Notes under the pieces: generated by a model
The model's input: the letters and a program-made list of their open reading frames with translations, nothing else
Told to the model about the DNA's origin: nothing
Databases searched by the model: none
Assembly: GCA_964408455.1 (NCBI GenBank)
Contig: CAYOZN010000025.1
Coordinates: 1-64,000 of the forward strand
DNA: 64,000 nt
Origin: CAYOZN01 sp964408455
GTDB taxonomy: Bacteria; Planctomycetota; Phycisphaerae; UBA1845; UTPLA1
Reading direction: 5' to 3'
Shown here: piece after piece, positions 24,690-33,880 of the stretch
Numbering within the stretch: position 1 is the stretch's first letter
How the letters are laid out: the number at the start of each line of letters is the position of its first letter
Made by a program: the position numbers and the translations under genes

Positions 24690-25496
24690 ATGGCCGCCTA
24701 TTCGCCCGCCTGGAACCTCTTCCTGGTTTTTACCGGTCTCATCGATCCGGTCTATGGCGTATTCGTCAGGCTGGCGACGATATTCCACACGTCGCATCTG
24801 CTCGACCGAGCCGATACGCCGCAGCGACGCCGGCGGGGCGTCATCATCGTGCTTGGCGGCGTCGAGGGCCCGAGTTTTTTCAATCAGCAGATGGTGGTTG
24901 GCCTCCTACGCTCCCGCTATCGCGGGGCCGTGGTCCGCATCGACTGGAATGGCGGGCTGTTCCTGTGGCGGTCGATCGTCAACCTGATGAGCCGCCGTCA
25001 CCACGACGAGCAGGCACGGCGGGTCGCCGAATTCATCCTGGATTATCGCCGGCAGTATCGGGAAGCGCCCATCTCGATCGTTGCCCAGTCGGGCGGCTGC
25101 TGGATCGCAATCAGGGCCCTCCAGTGCCTTCCTCAGGAGGTGCAAATTGAAACTGCCGCACTCCTTGCCCCTGCCATGTCCTCCGGCTACGACCATAGTG
25201 CCGCCGTTTCACGCTGCCGCCGGGGACTCCTGTCCCTTGGCGGGCCGGGGGACTTCTTTTTTCTGGGGCTGGGCACGATGTTGTTGGGCACGTCGGACCG
25301 AGTGTTTTCACCCTCCGCCGGGCTGGTCGGCTGGCACTACAAGCCGGCGGGTTTTGTAGAGGCGCGGTGGCATCCGGAGTGGTTGCGGCATTATTACGTG
25401 GGTAATCACACGTCCAGCGCCACTGCCGGACTGATTGCACATGTCGTTGCCCCGTGGCTTTGTCGTGACCTTAGTTCCGTAAAAAAAGAAGGTTAA
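24690..25496 (+). CDS. Predicted alpha/beta-hydrolase-fold protein
   Basis: 268 aa. A likely nucleophile elbow, I-V-A-Q-S-G-G-C-W-I, follows a beta strand, fitting a G/A-x-S-x-G site. A conserved-looking V-L-G-G-V-E-G-P-S lies early (oxyanion region), and Y-V-G-N-H-T-S near the C-terminus could provide the catalytic His. A hydrophobic N-terminal stretch could anchor it. Substrate unknown. It sits alone between efp and accB. Confidence 0.65.
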   Translation: MAAYSPAWNLFLVFTGLIDPVYGVFVRLATIFHTSHLLDRADTPQRRRRGVIIVLGGVEGPSFFNQQMVVGLLRSRYRGAVVRIDWNGGLFLWRSIVNLMSRRHHDEQARRVAEFILDYRRQYREAPISIVAQSGGCWIAIRALQCLPQEVQIETAALLAPAMSSGYDHSAAVSRCRRGLLSLGGPGDFFFLGLGTMLLGTSDRVFSPSAGLVGWHYKPAGFVEARWHPEWLRHYYVGNHTSSATAGLIAHVVAPWLCRDLSSVKKEG

Positions 25497-25709
25497 GTCT
25501 TTCTCCGAAGCTGCGAAGCCGCGGATGACCACCCTTTAATGGCACCGGCTTGGTCCCGTTGACCGTCTTCCGCAGGCGTGGCTAGAATCGCCGCTCTTTG
25601 CCAATGGAGCGAATCCTGCTGCCACCGAAGACGACGACTCGCCTTTCCCGCCCGCTGGCGTCCGGACCGGGTGCCCGTCGGTCGTTAATAGAACGTCGCG
25701 ATCCCACAT

Positions 25710-26171
25710 ATGGACATTGAAGAAATCAAAACGCTGACCGACCTGATGGTCGAGAACGATCTCGCGGAAATCATGATTCGGGACGGCGACAAGCGGATCG
25801 TGCTCCGCCGCTCGAATGTCTCGGCCGCACCGGTCATCACGACCGCCAGCATGCCGGCGGCGCCGGCCGCCGTGCCGGCCCCTGGCCCGCCGGCCGCGGC
25901 GCAGACGACCCCGGCACCGGCCGCCAGCGCTCAGCTGTCGATTACGTCGCCCATGGTCGGCACGTTTTACGCCGCTTCCGATCCCGAATCTCCGCCCTTC
26001 ATCAAAATCGGCGATCGCGTCAGCCCCGACTCGGTCGTCTGCATCATTGAAGCGATGAAGGTGTTCAACGAGATCAAGGCGGAGAAGGCGGGGATCATTG
26101 AAACCATTGAGGTCAACAACGGCGCTCCCGTCGAGTTCGGGCAGGCCCTGTTCCGGCTGCGGCCGGCCTGA
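25710..26171 (+). CDS. accB: Acetyl-CoA carboxylase biotin carboxyl carrier protein
   Basis: 153 aa. N-terminal dimer/anchor region, a mobile Ala/Pro linker (residues ~40-75), then the biotinyl domain with S-P-M-V-G-T-F-Y and the biotinylation motif E-A-M-K117-V-F-N. It carries carboxyl-biotin between AccC and the carboxyltransferase for fatty-acid synthesis. accC follows after 207 bp on the same strand; accA/accD are not in the window. Confidence 0.96.
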   Translation: MDIEEIKTLTDLMVENDLAEIMIRDGDKRIVLRRSNVSAAPVITTASMPAAPAAVPAPGPPAAAQTTPAPAASAQLSITSPMVGTFYAASDPESPPFIKIGDRVSPDSVVCIIEAMKVFNEIKAEKAGIIETIEVNNGAPVEFGQALFRLRPA

Positions 26172-26378
26172 AAAACGACATCGATGTACAGGATAAACAG
26201 TCTTCATCACGGTGCCCGTGAGCGATTTGTCTTCATGTGCATGACGTCAACGGCGTTCGAAAAACTGACAACGACTGCATGGATGACCCGAATGCGGATG
26301 GCGGATGTTCGACGGATCGTTGAATCTCATCCTGTCCTGCATCCGTGTTGATTTCCTGCCATCGGGCGGCGCTCACGC

Positions 26379-27743
26379 ATGAAGAATCGAATGTTCTCCC
26401 GCATCCTGGTCGCCAATCGAGGCGAGATCGCCCTGCGCATCATGCGCGCCTGCCGTGAGATGGGCATCGAGACGGTCGCCGTCTATTCCACGGCCGACCG
26501 GGATGCTTCCTACGTCAAGTTTGCCAACCGGGCGGTGTGCATTGGCGATCCGCCGCCGACGCAGAGCTATCTGCGCGCCGATCGCATCATCGCCGCAGCC
26601 GAAGTGGCCGACGTCGATGCCATTCACCCCGGCTACGGTTTTCTGGCGGAGAATGCCGACTTTTCGGAGCAGTGCCGCCACAGCAAGATTGAATTCATCG
26701 GCCCCAGCACCGAGGCCATCCGGCTCCTCGGCGACAAGGCCGCTGCCAAGCGCCTGGCGAAAAAGGCCCGCGTCTCGACGGTGCCGGGCAGCGACGGGAT
26801 CGTGGAGACCGACGAAGAGGCGGTCGAAATCAGCCAGGAGATCGGCTATCCGGTCATGATCAAGGCGTCGGCCGGTGGCGGCGGGCGCGGCATGCGCATC
26901 GCCCACAACGAAGCCACGCTGCGCACGCAGATTCGCAACGCCCGCACCGAGGCGGAGAACGCCTTCAAGGACGGCCGCGTCTATATCGAGAAGCTGATCG
27001 AAGAGCCGCGCCACGTCGAGGTGCAGATAATGGCGGACCAGCATGGAACCGTGCTGCACCTGTTCGAGCGCGACTGCACGCTTCAGCGCCGTCACCAGAA
27101 GCTGGTGGAGGAATCGCCGTCGCCGGGTATCAGCGAACGGACGCGCGAAGCCATGTGTAAGGCCGCGGTTCGGCTGGCCCAGGCGGCCAACTACTACTCG
27201 GCCTGCACGGTTGAATATGTCGTCGACAAAAATGAAAACTTCTACTTTCTTGAAGTGAATACGCGCATCCAGGTCGAGCATCCGGTCACCGAGATGGTCA
27301 CCGGCATCGATCTGATCAAGGAGATGATCCGCGTGGCGGCCGGCGAAAAGCTGAGGCCGCGGCAGAAGGACATCCGGCCGTCCGGCTGTGCCATCGAGGT
27401 GCGCATCAACGCCGAGGACTTCGAGCACGATTTCCGCCCCTGTCCCGGCCGCATCGACGAATTTCGGGTGCCGGGCGGCTTCGGCGTGCGCGTGGATACG
27501 CACTGTTTTGCCGGTTTCTCCATCGTGCCCTACTACGACTCGATGATCGCCAAGCTCATCGTCCATCGCCCGACGCGAGACGAGGCCGTCGCCTGCATGC
27601 GCCGCTGCCTGGACGAGTTCGAGGTCGGGCCGATTAAGACGACGATCCCGCTGCACAAGCAGATCTTCAACCATTCGGACTTCATGACCGGGAAGATTGA
27701 CACCGGATTTGTTGAGCGCGTGCTGCTGAAGAAGAACGCGTGA
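26379..27743 (+). CDS. accC: Acetyl-CoA carboxylase, biotin carboxylase subunit
   Basis: 454 aa, normal length. ATP-grasp enzyme with R-I-L-V-A-N-R-G-E-I-A, the Gly-rich loop K-A-S-A-G-G-G-G-R-G-M-R, H-V-E-V-Q, E-R-D-C-T-L-Q-R-R-H-Q-K and N-T-R-I-Q-V-E-H-P-V-T-E. It carboxylates biotin on AccB. ATG 26391 (MFSRILVANRG) is an alternative start four codons later; neither has a strong ribosome-binding site. Confidence 0.97.
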   Translation: MKNRMFSRILVANRGEIALRIMRACREMGIETVAVYSTADRDASYVKFANRAVCIGDPPPTQSYLRADRIIAAAEVADVDAIHPGYGFLAENADFSEQCRHSKIEFIGPSTEAIRLLGDKAAAKRLAKKARVSTVPGSDGIVETDEEAVEISQEIGYPVMIKASAGGGGRGMRIAHNEATLRTQIRNARTEAENAFKDGRVYIEKLIEEPRHVEVQIMADQHGTVLHLFERDCTLQRRHQKLVEESPSPGISERTREAMCKAAVRLAQAANYYSACTVEYVVDKNENFYFLEVNTRIQVEHPVTEMVTGIDLIKEMIRVAAGEKLRPRQKDIRPSGCAIEVRINAEDFEHDFRPCPGRIDEFRVPGGFGVRVDTHCFAGFSIVPYYDSMIAKLIVHRPTRDEAVACMRRCLDEFEVGPIKTTIPLHKQIFNHSDFMTGKIDTGFVERVLLKKNA

Positions 27744-28372
27744 GGAAGTGCGACCCGCCTGTCCACGTTTCCGGTCTGCTGGTGTCCTGTCAATGACATT
27801 CAGAGAACGCACAGGACTTATCCAGAATATCACCCGGCCACGCCCACCTGCAATTCAACATCAAGCGGCAGCCTCCCCCGCACCGGACTCACAAGGTAAG
27901 GAATAGCGGATTCACTGCTCGCACAACACGAAACTTCATGTCGTGTGCGCGACACACCATCGCTGACGGCCGCCTAAACGTCGCACACATCTGGCACGTT
28001 CGTGACCACTTATGACGGCGCGCCCCGAGATGGCCGTGTACGTATTCGCTCTAAATCTTCGGTGAGGCGCTTGAACGCGCAGCCATGCCGCCTAGAAATT
28101 CTCCAAGCCGCACAGGAAAACCCGGGGCCGACCTCGCCTGCCCCGTCCCATGCGCCAGCTAACGGGAACACCACAGCATCCTGCAGATCGGGAACGGCGC
28201 ATGGCAGAGTCCTGCCGCGGCGAATCCTTGAAAACCGGCCCGATCCATTCGCGTGCGAGCGTAGCGCTGGATCGCTGCCGGTTACCGCGATCGATCAGTC
28301 GAAGTGGCGTTCCCTTGGCACTGTCCTTCGAAACGAGGCAGGGCAAAAACGCGTTGTAAGGAGAAAATGCGA
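27744..28372. other. Long intergenic region between accC and a lipoprotein gene
   Basis: About 630 bp with no convincing gene. Short frames on both strands are Arg/Pro-rich and lack ribosome-binding sites. The right end contains the AAGGAG that serves the lipoprotein start at 28373. I see no clear terminator, tRNA or repeat. Confidence 0.6.
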
Positions 28373-29794
28373 ATGAGTACGAATCTTGACAACTTCTGGA
28401 TGAATCGGGCGCGCGGCATGAGCGTCGCGCTGGTGGCGGCCCTGCTGGTCGTCGCGGCCGCCTGCAATCTTCAGGTGCCCCAGCCCAACCCCGATCCGGA
28501 TCCCGACCCGGATCCCGATCCGACGCCCTCCGTCGAGCTGCCGGCCCGCATCGTTGAGGACGACGTGGCGCTGGCGCTGGAAACGCGCGTCTATGTGCAG
28601 AATCTCACGGTTGAGGGCAACAACTGCAAGCTGGTCGGCGACGGCGGCCCCGACTGCGGCGACGACGACGAAGGTCGCACCGTGATCGAGGGCGACGTCG
28701 TGATCATCGGAAACGATTGCGAGTTTGAGAACATCTCGTTCCGCGGAACCATCGAAGTGCGCGGCAAGAACGTGCAGTTCGTCAACTCGTGCCTGAACGG
28801 GGAGACCGCCGAAGTCGAGCAGCCCGTGTTCGGCGGCGACGCGGCCATCGTGACGGGCAATATTCTTGGACTCCCTGCCGACTTCGTCAGCACCGGCGAG
28901 CTGCCGGCAGACGGTGGCGCGCTCGAAGACTCGCTGCTTGACGCCGATATTCCCGGCGCTCTCCACATCGAAGTGCTGCACGCCTCCGTCGTCGGCGTCG
29001 ACAAGAAGACAGAGGCCAATGCCTCCCTCTGCAATACCGAGATCACCATCGGCAACAACAACATCACCGTCGGCTTTATCCGCGCCCATGCCCGCGCGAA
29101 GTGCGTCGACGGCGCGCCCGAAGTCAGCGGCGGATTCGAGGTCGACGATCTCGTCGTGAATGGTGTGCCAATCGACGTCACCGCCGATGTAAACCAGGTC
29201 TTCACCATCAGCGACGAGAACGACGTAGACGTCGGCCAGATCGTCGTTAACGAACAGATCAACACCGTCGACGGGCTGTTCGGCGCGTTCGAAGTCAATG
29301 CCCTGCGTATCGAGGTCTTCAATCAGGCCGATATCTCGCTCGGCCACGCCCGCGCGTCGATCGAATGTCCCGAACCGCAGAAGATCGTCACGCCGCCCCC
29401 GACCGGCGGCGACTTCTTCACCGGTGGCGGCTTCATCGAGACCGGCGATGTCTTCGCCAACTTCGGCGTGGCCGGCGGCCTGCGCGAGAACGGCGAACTC
29501 TTCGGGCATCTCAACTACATCGATCACGGCACCGAGACCCGCATCCGTGCCACGGCCGTGACGACGTACACCGAAGTGAATGAGAATACCCGACGCCTCG
29601 AAGGCGAATGCGAAGTCAACGAAATCGGCGGAAATACCTTTGTCGTTGAGGTCGTCGACAACGGGGAACCGGGCATCGACGACACCTTCTCCATCAGCGT
29701 GTCGAATGGCTACGAGGCCAGCGGCAACCTGGTGGGCGGAAACATCCAGCTCCACGAGGAAGTCGTGGCGTCGGACGACGACACCGACGACTGA
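28373..29794 (+). CDS. Putative secreted lipoprotein with Asp-Pro repeat linker
   Basis: 473 aa. Signal peptide with lipobox V-A-A-A-C (Cys ~32), followed directly by P-N-P and five D-P repeats, a flexible tether. The mature part is acidic and beta-rich with repeated V-x-G-N-x-x-x-F/V and D-D-L-V-V-N patterns, possibly a beta-helix or beta-sandwich. No enzymatic motif is seen. ATG 28373 lies 9 bases after AAGGAG, a better spacing than the ATG at 28367. Likely a surface or periplasmic protein of unknown role. Confidence 0.75.
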   Translation: MSTNLDNFWMNRARGMSVALVAALLVVAAACNLQVPQPNPDPDPDPDPDPTPSVELPARIVEDDVALALETRVYVQNLTVEGNNCKLVGDGGPDCGDDDEGRTVIEGDVVIIGNDCEFENISFRGTIEVRGKNVQFVNSCLNGETAEVEQPVFGGDAAIVTGNILGLPADFVSTGELPADGGALEDSLLDADIPGALHIEVLHASVVGVDKKTEANASLCNTEITIGNNNITVGFIRAHARAKCVDGAPEVSGGFEVDDLVVNGVPIDVTADVNQVFTISDENDVDVGQIVVNEQINTVDGLFGAFEVNALRIEVFNQADISLGHARASIECPEPQKIVTPPPTGGDFFTGGGFIETGDVFANFGVAGGLRENGELFGHLNYIDHGTETRIRATAVTTYTEVNENTRRLEGECEVNEIGGNTFVVEVVDNGEPGIDDTFSISVSNGYEASGNLVGGNIQLHEEVVASDDDTDD

Positions 29795-29807
29795 TACTTG
29801 ACATGCC

Positions 29808-29841
29808 GGCGGCGCCCGCTGAATCCGCGGCGGGCGCCGCC
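29808..29841 (+). terminator. GC-rich hairpin after the lipoprotein gene
   Basis: Perfect 11-bp stem, GGCGGCGCCCG (29808-29818) with CGGGCGCCGCC (29831-29841), 12-base loop, starting 14 bases after the stop codon. The following GTTTCGTTTT is only moderately T-rich, so termination may be incomplete. Confidence 0.5.
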
Positions 29842-29953
29842 GCGCAGTTTCGTTTTCGGTGACAAAGCTGTGGCACCGATTTGCAACGGCCCATGATGTT
29901 CAATGGTTGTAAACCGGAGTCACAGGTGCGGGCGCCAAAGAATTCACCTTTCC

Positions 29954-30637
29954 TCAGTGGCTTCGTGATGACGGCAGGTAGTGTGTGTGCAGCTCGTCGA
30001 GCGTGATAATCCTCGGCCAGCGCTCTTCCTGCTTATGCCTTTCACGGCGATCCAGCAGCACCGGCCGCCAGCCCGCCTCCGCAGGCAGTTCGCAGTCGCA
30101 GAGCGGATCGTCCCCCACGCACAGGATCTCGTCAGGCAATACGCCCAGCCGCTCGGTGATTCGCTCGTAGTACCGACCGCCGCCCTTGGCCAGCCGGACG
30201 GCACTGATGTCGAAATAGTGATCGAGCAGCGGCAGAATGTCGTCGCCCCCGCGGCCCAGCATGAAGCGGGGCAGTGTGGTGAAGGCGCAGGCCACGCACC
30301 CGGCGTCCTTCACCGATCGAATGGCCGGCAGCGCGTCGTCGAAAGCCACCATGTGGTTGCGCGACTCGCACATCGCCGCGATCGACTCGATCAGATCGAG
30401 CGGCACCTTCACCTCCATGCGCGCAAACGTCAGCGCCAGAAAATCGACGTAGCCGTGCAACGTGCGCCGCGTGCCGTCCAGAAACAGCGTGCACTGCCGC
30501 GCCGCATCGTAGGCCTGGTAGCTGACGGGGATTCCGTAGCGCTCCAGCAGCCGCTGCACTTCCAACGGCGTGACGGCGGTTGCCGGCCAATGGACCAGCG
30601 TGTTGTAAACGTCGAATGCGACAACGCGGACAGGCAT
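29954..30637 (-). CDS. HAD-superfamily hydrolase
   Basis: 227 aa. HAD motif I F-D-V-Y-N-T-L (nucleophile Asp), motif II T-T in F-T-T-L-P, Lys in the A-K-G-G-G segment and motif IV G-D-D-P-L-C-D. The pattern resembles haloacid-dehalogenase-like phosphatases. Substrate not predictable. Divergent from the phosphoglycerate-dehydrogenase-like gene at 30804; phosphoserine phosphatase activity would fit the neighbourhood but is speculation. Confidence 0.85.
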   Translation of the reverse strand: MPVRVVAFDVYNTLVHWPATAVTPLEVQRLLERYGIPVSYQAYDAARQCTLFLDGTRRTLHGYVDFLALTFARMEVKVPLDLIESIAAMCESRNHMVAFDDALPAIRSVKDAGCVACAFTTLPRFMLGRGGDDILPLLDHYFDISAVRLAKGGGRYYERITERLGVLPDEILCVGDDPLCDCELPAEAGWRPVLLDRRERHKQEERWPRIITLDELHTHYLPSSRSH

Positions 30638-30803
30638 GGGCGCGGCTCCCGTTGACGGCGGCGCAAGGCCGGGCGATAAGGGATATACGGAATGAGGGTC
30701 GCGAGGGCAGGGGGGGCGTGAGCCTGCTTCCCGAATCGCCGCTCCTCACGTTGCCGGGTTCCTGATCGTTGACCCCTTACCCTTGGCGCCAAAGGCTACG
30801 CCC

Positions 30804-32027
30804 ATGTCCATCCCGATGAAAGTCCTGGTGGCAGACAGCTTCGAGGAGACCGGTCTGGCCGGCCTGCGGGCCGCCGGCTGCGACGTGACTTACGACGGCA
30901 GGCTCAAGGACGATGCCCTCCGCGATGCCATCGCCCGCGTGCGCCCCGAAATCCTCATCGTCCGCGGCACGAAGGTCACGGCCGAGATGATCCATGCCAG
31001 TAGCGAGTTGGCGCTCATCATCCGCGCCGGCGCGGGCTACAACACGATCGACGTGGCAGCTGCTTCGCAGCGCGGCATCGCCGTCTCCAACTGTCCCGGC
31101 AAGAACGCGGTCGCCGTCGCCGAGTTGACGCTCGGGCTCATTCTGGCCCTGGATCGTCGTATTCCCGAGAACGTGCGCGACCTGGCCGCCGGCAAGTGGA
31201 ACAAGAAGCTTTATTCGGAGGCACGGGGCCTCAAGGGTCGCGCGCTGGGCGTCATCGGCACCGGCGAAATCGGAAGGGCCGTCATTCAACGCGCGAAGTC
31301 GTTCGACATGGATGTGGTGGCGTGGAGCCGTTCGCTGACGGATGACCTGGCCGATGAACTCGGCGTCGTTCGCTGTACGGACGCCGCCGACGTGGCCGGC
31401 CGCTGCGACATCCTGACCGTTCACGTTGCCGCGGCGCCGGAGACGAAGGGGTTGCTCAGCGCCGAGGTGCTCGACCGGCTCAGGCCGGGCAGCTACGTGA
31501 TCAACACCGCGCGGGCGGATGTGCTGGACTACGTTGCCCTGGCGCGTGCGGTGCGCGAGAAGAACATCCGCGTGGGATTGGACGTCTTCCCCGACGAGCC
31601 TGCCGTCGGCGAGGCGGAGTATCGCGCCGAAATTCTCAACGCCGGCGGCATCGTCTATGGCACCCACCACATCGGCGCATCCACCGAACAGGCCCAGCAG
31701 GCCATCGCCGATGAGACCGTGCGCATCGCGCGGGTGTTTTCCCAGACGGGTGAAGTCGAGAATTGCGTCAACCTCCAGGCGCGGGCGCCGGCGGCCTGCC
31801 AGATGGTGGTGCGGCACTACGACAAGGTCGGTGTGCTTGCGCGGGTGCTGGACACGATCAGGCAGGCGGATATCAGCGTCAAGGACATGCGCAACACGAT
31901 CTACCAGGGCTCGCACGCGGCCGTGGCGGTGCTGCGGCTCGACAAGCATCCGCCCGCCGACGTACTGTCGGACATCGCCGCCATGTCGGACATGATCATC
32001 AAGGTGGACGTGAAACCGGTCGAGTAA
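30804..32027 (+). CDS. D-3-phosphoglycerate dehydrogenase-like protein (short, with ACT domain)
   Basis: 407 aa. 2-hydroxyacid dehydrogenase with NAD-binding G-V-I-G-T-G-E-I-G-R, catalytic Arg in I-N-T-A-R-A-D, and the His in T-H-H-I-G-A-S-T (the usual T-P-H is T-H-H here). A C-terminal ACT domain (V-V-R-H-Y-D-K-V-G-V-L-A-R-V) suggests amino-acid feedback. ATG 30804 is preferred to a TTG at 30783. It is followed 101 bp later by a longer SerA; the two are diverged paralogues. Confidence 0.88.
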   Translation: MSIPMKVLVADSFEETGLAGLRAAGCDVTYDGRLKDDALRDAIARVRPEILIVRGTKVTAEMIHASSELALIIRAGAGYNTIDVAAASQRGIAVSNCPGKNAVAVAELTLGLILALDRRIPENVRDLAAGKWNKKLYSEARGLKGRALGVIGTGEIGRAVIQRAKSFDMDVVAWSRSLTDDLADELGVVRCTDAADVAGRCDILTVHVAAAPETKGLLSAEVLDRLRPGSYVINTARADVLDYVALARAVREKNIRVGLDVFPDEPAVGEAEYRAEILNAGGIVYGTHHIGASTEQAQQAIADETVRIARVFSQTGEVENCVNLQARAPAACQMVVRHYDKVGVLARVLDTIRQADISVKDMRNTIYQGSHAAVAVLRLDKHPPADVLSDIAAMSDMIIKVDVKPVE

Positions 32028-32128
32028 ATGGACGTGGCCCGCGGCATCAACGTCGTATTCTTATGCGGGCCTGAAAGGCGAAAGGACCGCCTCATTCGGT
32101 CCGGCCCGTTCGAACTGAAGGCTGCACA

Positions 32129-33733
32129 ATGCTTAGAATTCTTGTCGCCGATTCCATCGCCGAAGAGGGGCTGTCCATGCTGCGCGCCGCGCAGGGCGTG
32201 GAGGTCGATATCAGGACCGGCCTCTCCCCTGCCGAACTGGCCGGCATCGTCGGCGAATACGACGGCATGATCATCCGCTCGGGCGTGAAGATCACCGCGG
32301 AGGTGCTGGCAAGGCCGGGCCGCCTGCGGGCGATCGCCCGCGCCGGCGTCGGCGTGGACAACGTGGATCTGCCTGCCGCCACGGCCGCCGGCGTCCTGGT
32401 CATGAATACGCCCGACGCCAACACCATCTCCACCGCGGAGCACACGATTGCCATGATGATGGCACTGCTGCGGCGCATTCCCCAGGCGCACAGCCACGTC
32501 GCCGCCGGCCAATGGAAGCGCGGCAGTTTTCTGGGCTCCCAGGCTGCCGGTAAGACGCTCGGCATTGTCGGCTTCGGCCGGGTCGGCCGCGCCGTCGCCG
32601 AGCGCGCGCTGGCTTTGCAGATGAGGGTGCTGGCGCACGATCCGTTCGTCCGCGATGAAACGGCCATGGACGGCCGCGTAAATATCGTGCCGGAGCTTGA
32701 TCAGCTTCTGCCGCAGGTGGACGTGCTCACGCTGCACGCGGCCATGGCCGATGGCACGCAGCATCTCATCAACCGCGAACGACTGTCGCGGCTGAAGAAA
32801 ACCGCTTTGCTGGTAAACTGCGCCCGCGGCGCGCTGGTCGACGAAGCCGCACTCGCCCAGGCGCTGAATGCAGGCAACATTGCCGGCGCCGCCATCGACG
32901 TCTTCGAAAACGAACCGCCGGCCGGCAGCCCTTTGCTGGCGTGCAAGGACGTGGTGCTCACGCCGCACCTGGGCGCATCCACCGGCGAGGCGCAGACCGC
33001 TGTCTCGACCGACGCGGTTGAGGCCATGCTCGACTACCTGCTCACCGGTGCGATCCGCAACGCGGTGAACGTCGCGGGGCTGCCGACCGGCCTTTCGCCG
33101 CGCGACCGGGCGTGCCTTGATCTGACGGCGCGGATGGCGTCGCTGTTGTCGTGCTGGAGCGGAGAGGGCGTCGATCGCGTGGAGGTCAGCGTTGCCGGCG
33201 GCGAAGGCCTGGATGCGCTGCGGCCGACGCTGGCGCTCCAGGCGGTGGTGGGGCTGATGAACCCGCACATCGAGGGGCGGCTGAACCTGGTGAACGCGGC
33301 GGCATTCACGCAGCAGCGCGGCATCGAGGTGCAGCACGCGGCGCGCACGGCGAGGCAGGATTATTCCGAGATCATCCGCGTGGGCTTCGTCCGCGGCGGC
33401 GAGTCGCACGAGGCGGAGGGTGCGGTCTTCGTGGACGGTCGCCCGCGGATTCTCGCCATCGACGGCTACCGGATGGAGATGGTGCCGGCGGGCGAGCTGG
33501 TGATGCTCTTCAACGACGACCGGCCGGGCGTGATCGGCCTGGTGGGCACGCTCTTCGGCGATCACGGCGTGAACATCGCCGACATGACGCTGTCGCGGCG
33601 GGAGAAGATGGCGCTGATGGTGCTGCGGCTGGACGGGCCGGCGCCGGAGGCGGTGCTGGCGGAGCTGCGGGCGGCGGCGGCCATTCTGGCTGTGCGCACC
33701 GTGACACTCCCGCCCCTTGTGTCCGGCGAATAG
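32129..33733 (+). CDS. serA: D-3-phosphoglycerate dehydrogenase
   Basis: 534 aa, the long bacterial SerA form. NAD-binding G-I-V-G-F-G-R-V-G-R, catalytic Arg in N-C-A-R-G-A-L-V, His in T-P-H-L-G-A-S-T, then an intervening (ASB) domain and a C-terminal ACT domain with N-D-D-R-P-G-V-I-G. It makes 3-phosphohydroxypyruvate, the first step to serine. Its start ATG 32129 lacks a strong Shine-Dalgarno. It is paired with a shorter SerA-like gene just upstream. Confidence 0.95.
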   Translation: MLRILVADSIAEEGLSMLRAAQGVEVDIRTGLSPAELAGIVGEYDGMIIRSGVKITAEVLARPGRLRAIARAGVGVDNVDLPAATAAGVLVMNTPDANTISTAEHTIAMMMALLRRIPQAHSHVAAGQWKRGSFLGSQAAGKTLGIVGFGRVGRAVAERALALQMRVLAHDPFVRDETAMDGRVNIVPELDQLLPQVDVLTLHAAMADGTQHLINRERLSRLKKTALLVNCARGALVDEAALAQALNAGNIAGAAIDVFENEPPAGSPLLACKDVVLTPHLGASTGEAQTAVSTDAVEAMLDYLLTGAIRNAVNVAGLPTGLSPRDRACLDLTARMASLLSCWSGEGVDRVEVSVAGGEGLDALRPTLALQAVVGLMNPHIEGRLNLVNAAAFTQQRGIEVQHAARTARQDYSEIIRVGFVRGGESHEAEGAVFVDGRPRILAIDGYRMEMVPAGELVMLFNDDRPGVIGLVGTLFGDHGVNIADMTLSRREKMALMVLRLDGPAPEAVLAELRAAAAILAVRTVTLPPLVSGE

Positions 33734-33880
33734 CACCGGCTCGTTATGTCGTGCCACACGTTCTGTTTCCAGCAAATCGCGGACAATTCAGCGCCGGACA
33801 ATTGACCTCGCCGCTCCGCTGCCTGTATTCTCGACGAGATCGGCAGCCGACCGGGTTAATGGCCAACAGGGGAAAGCACA

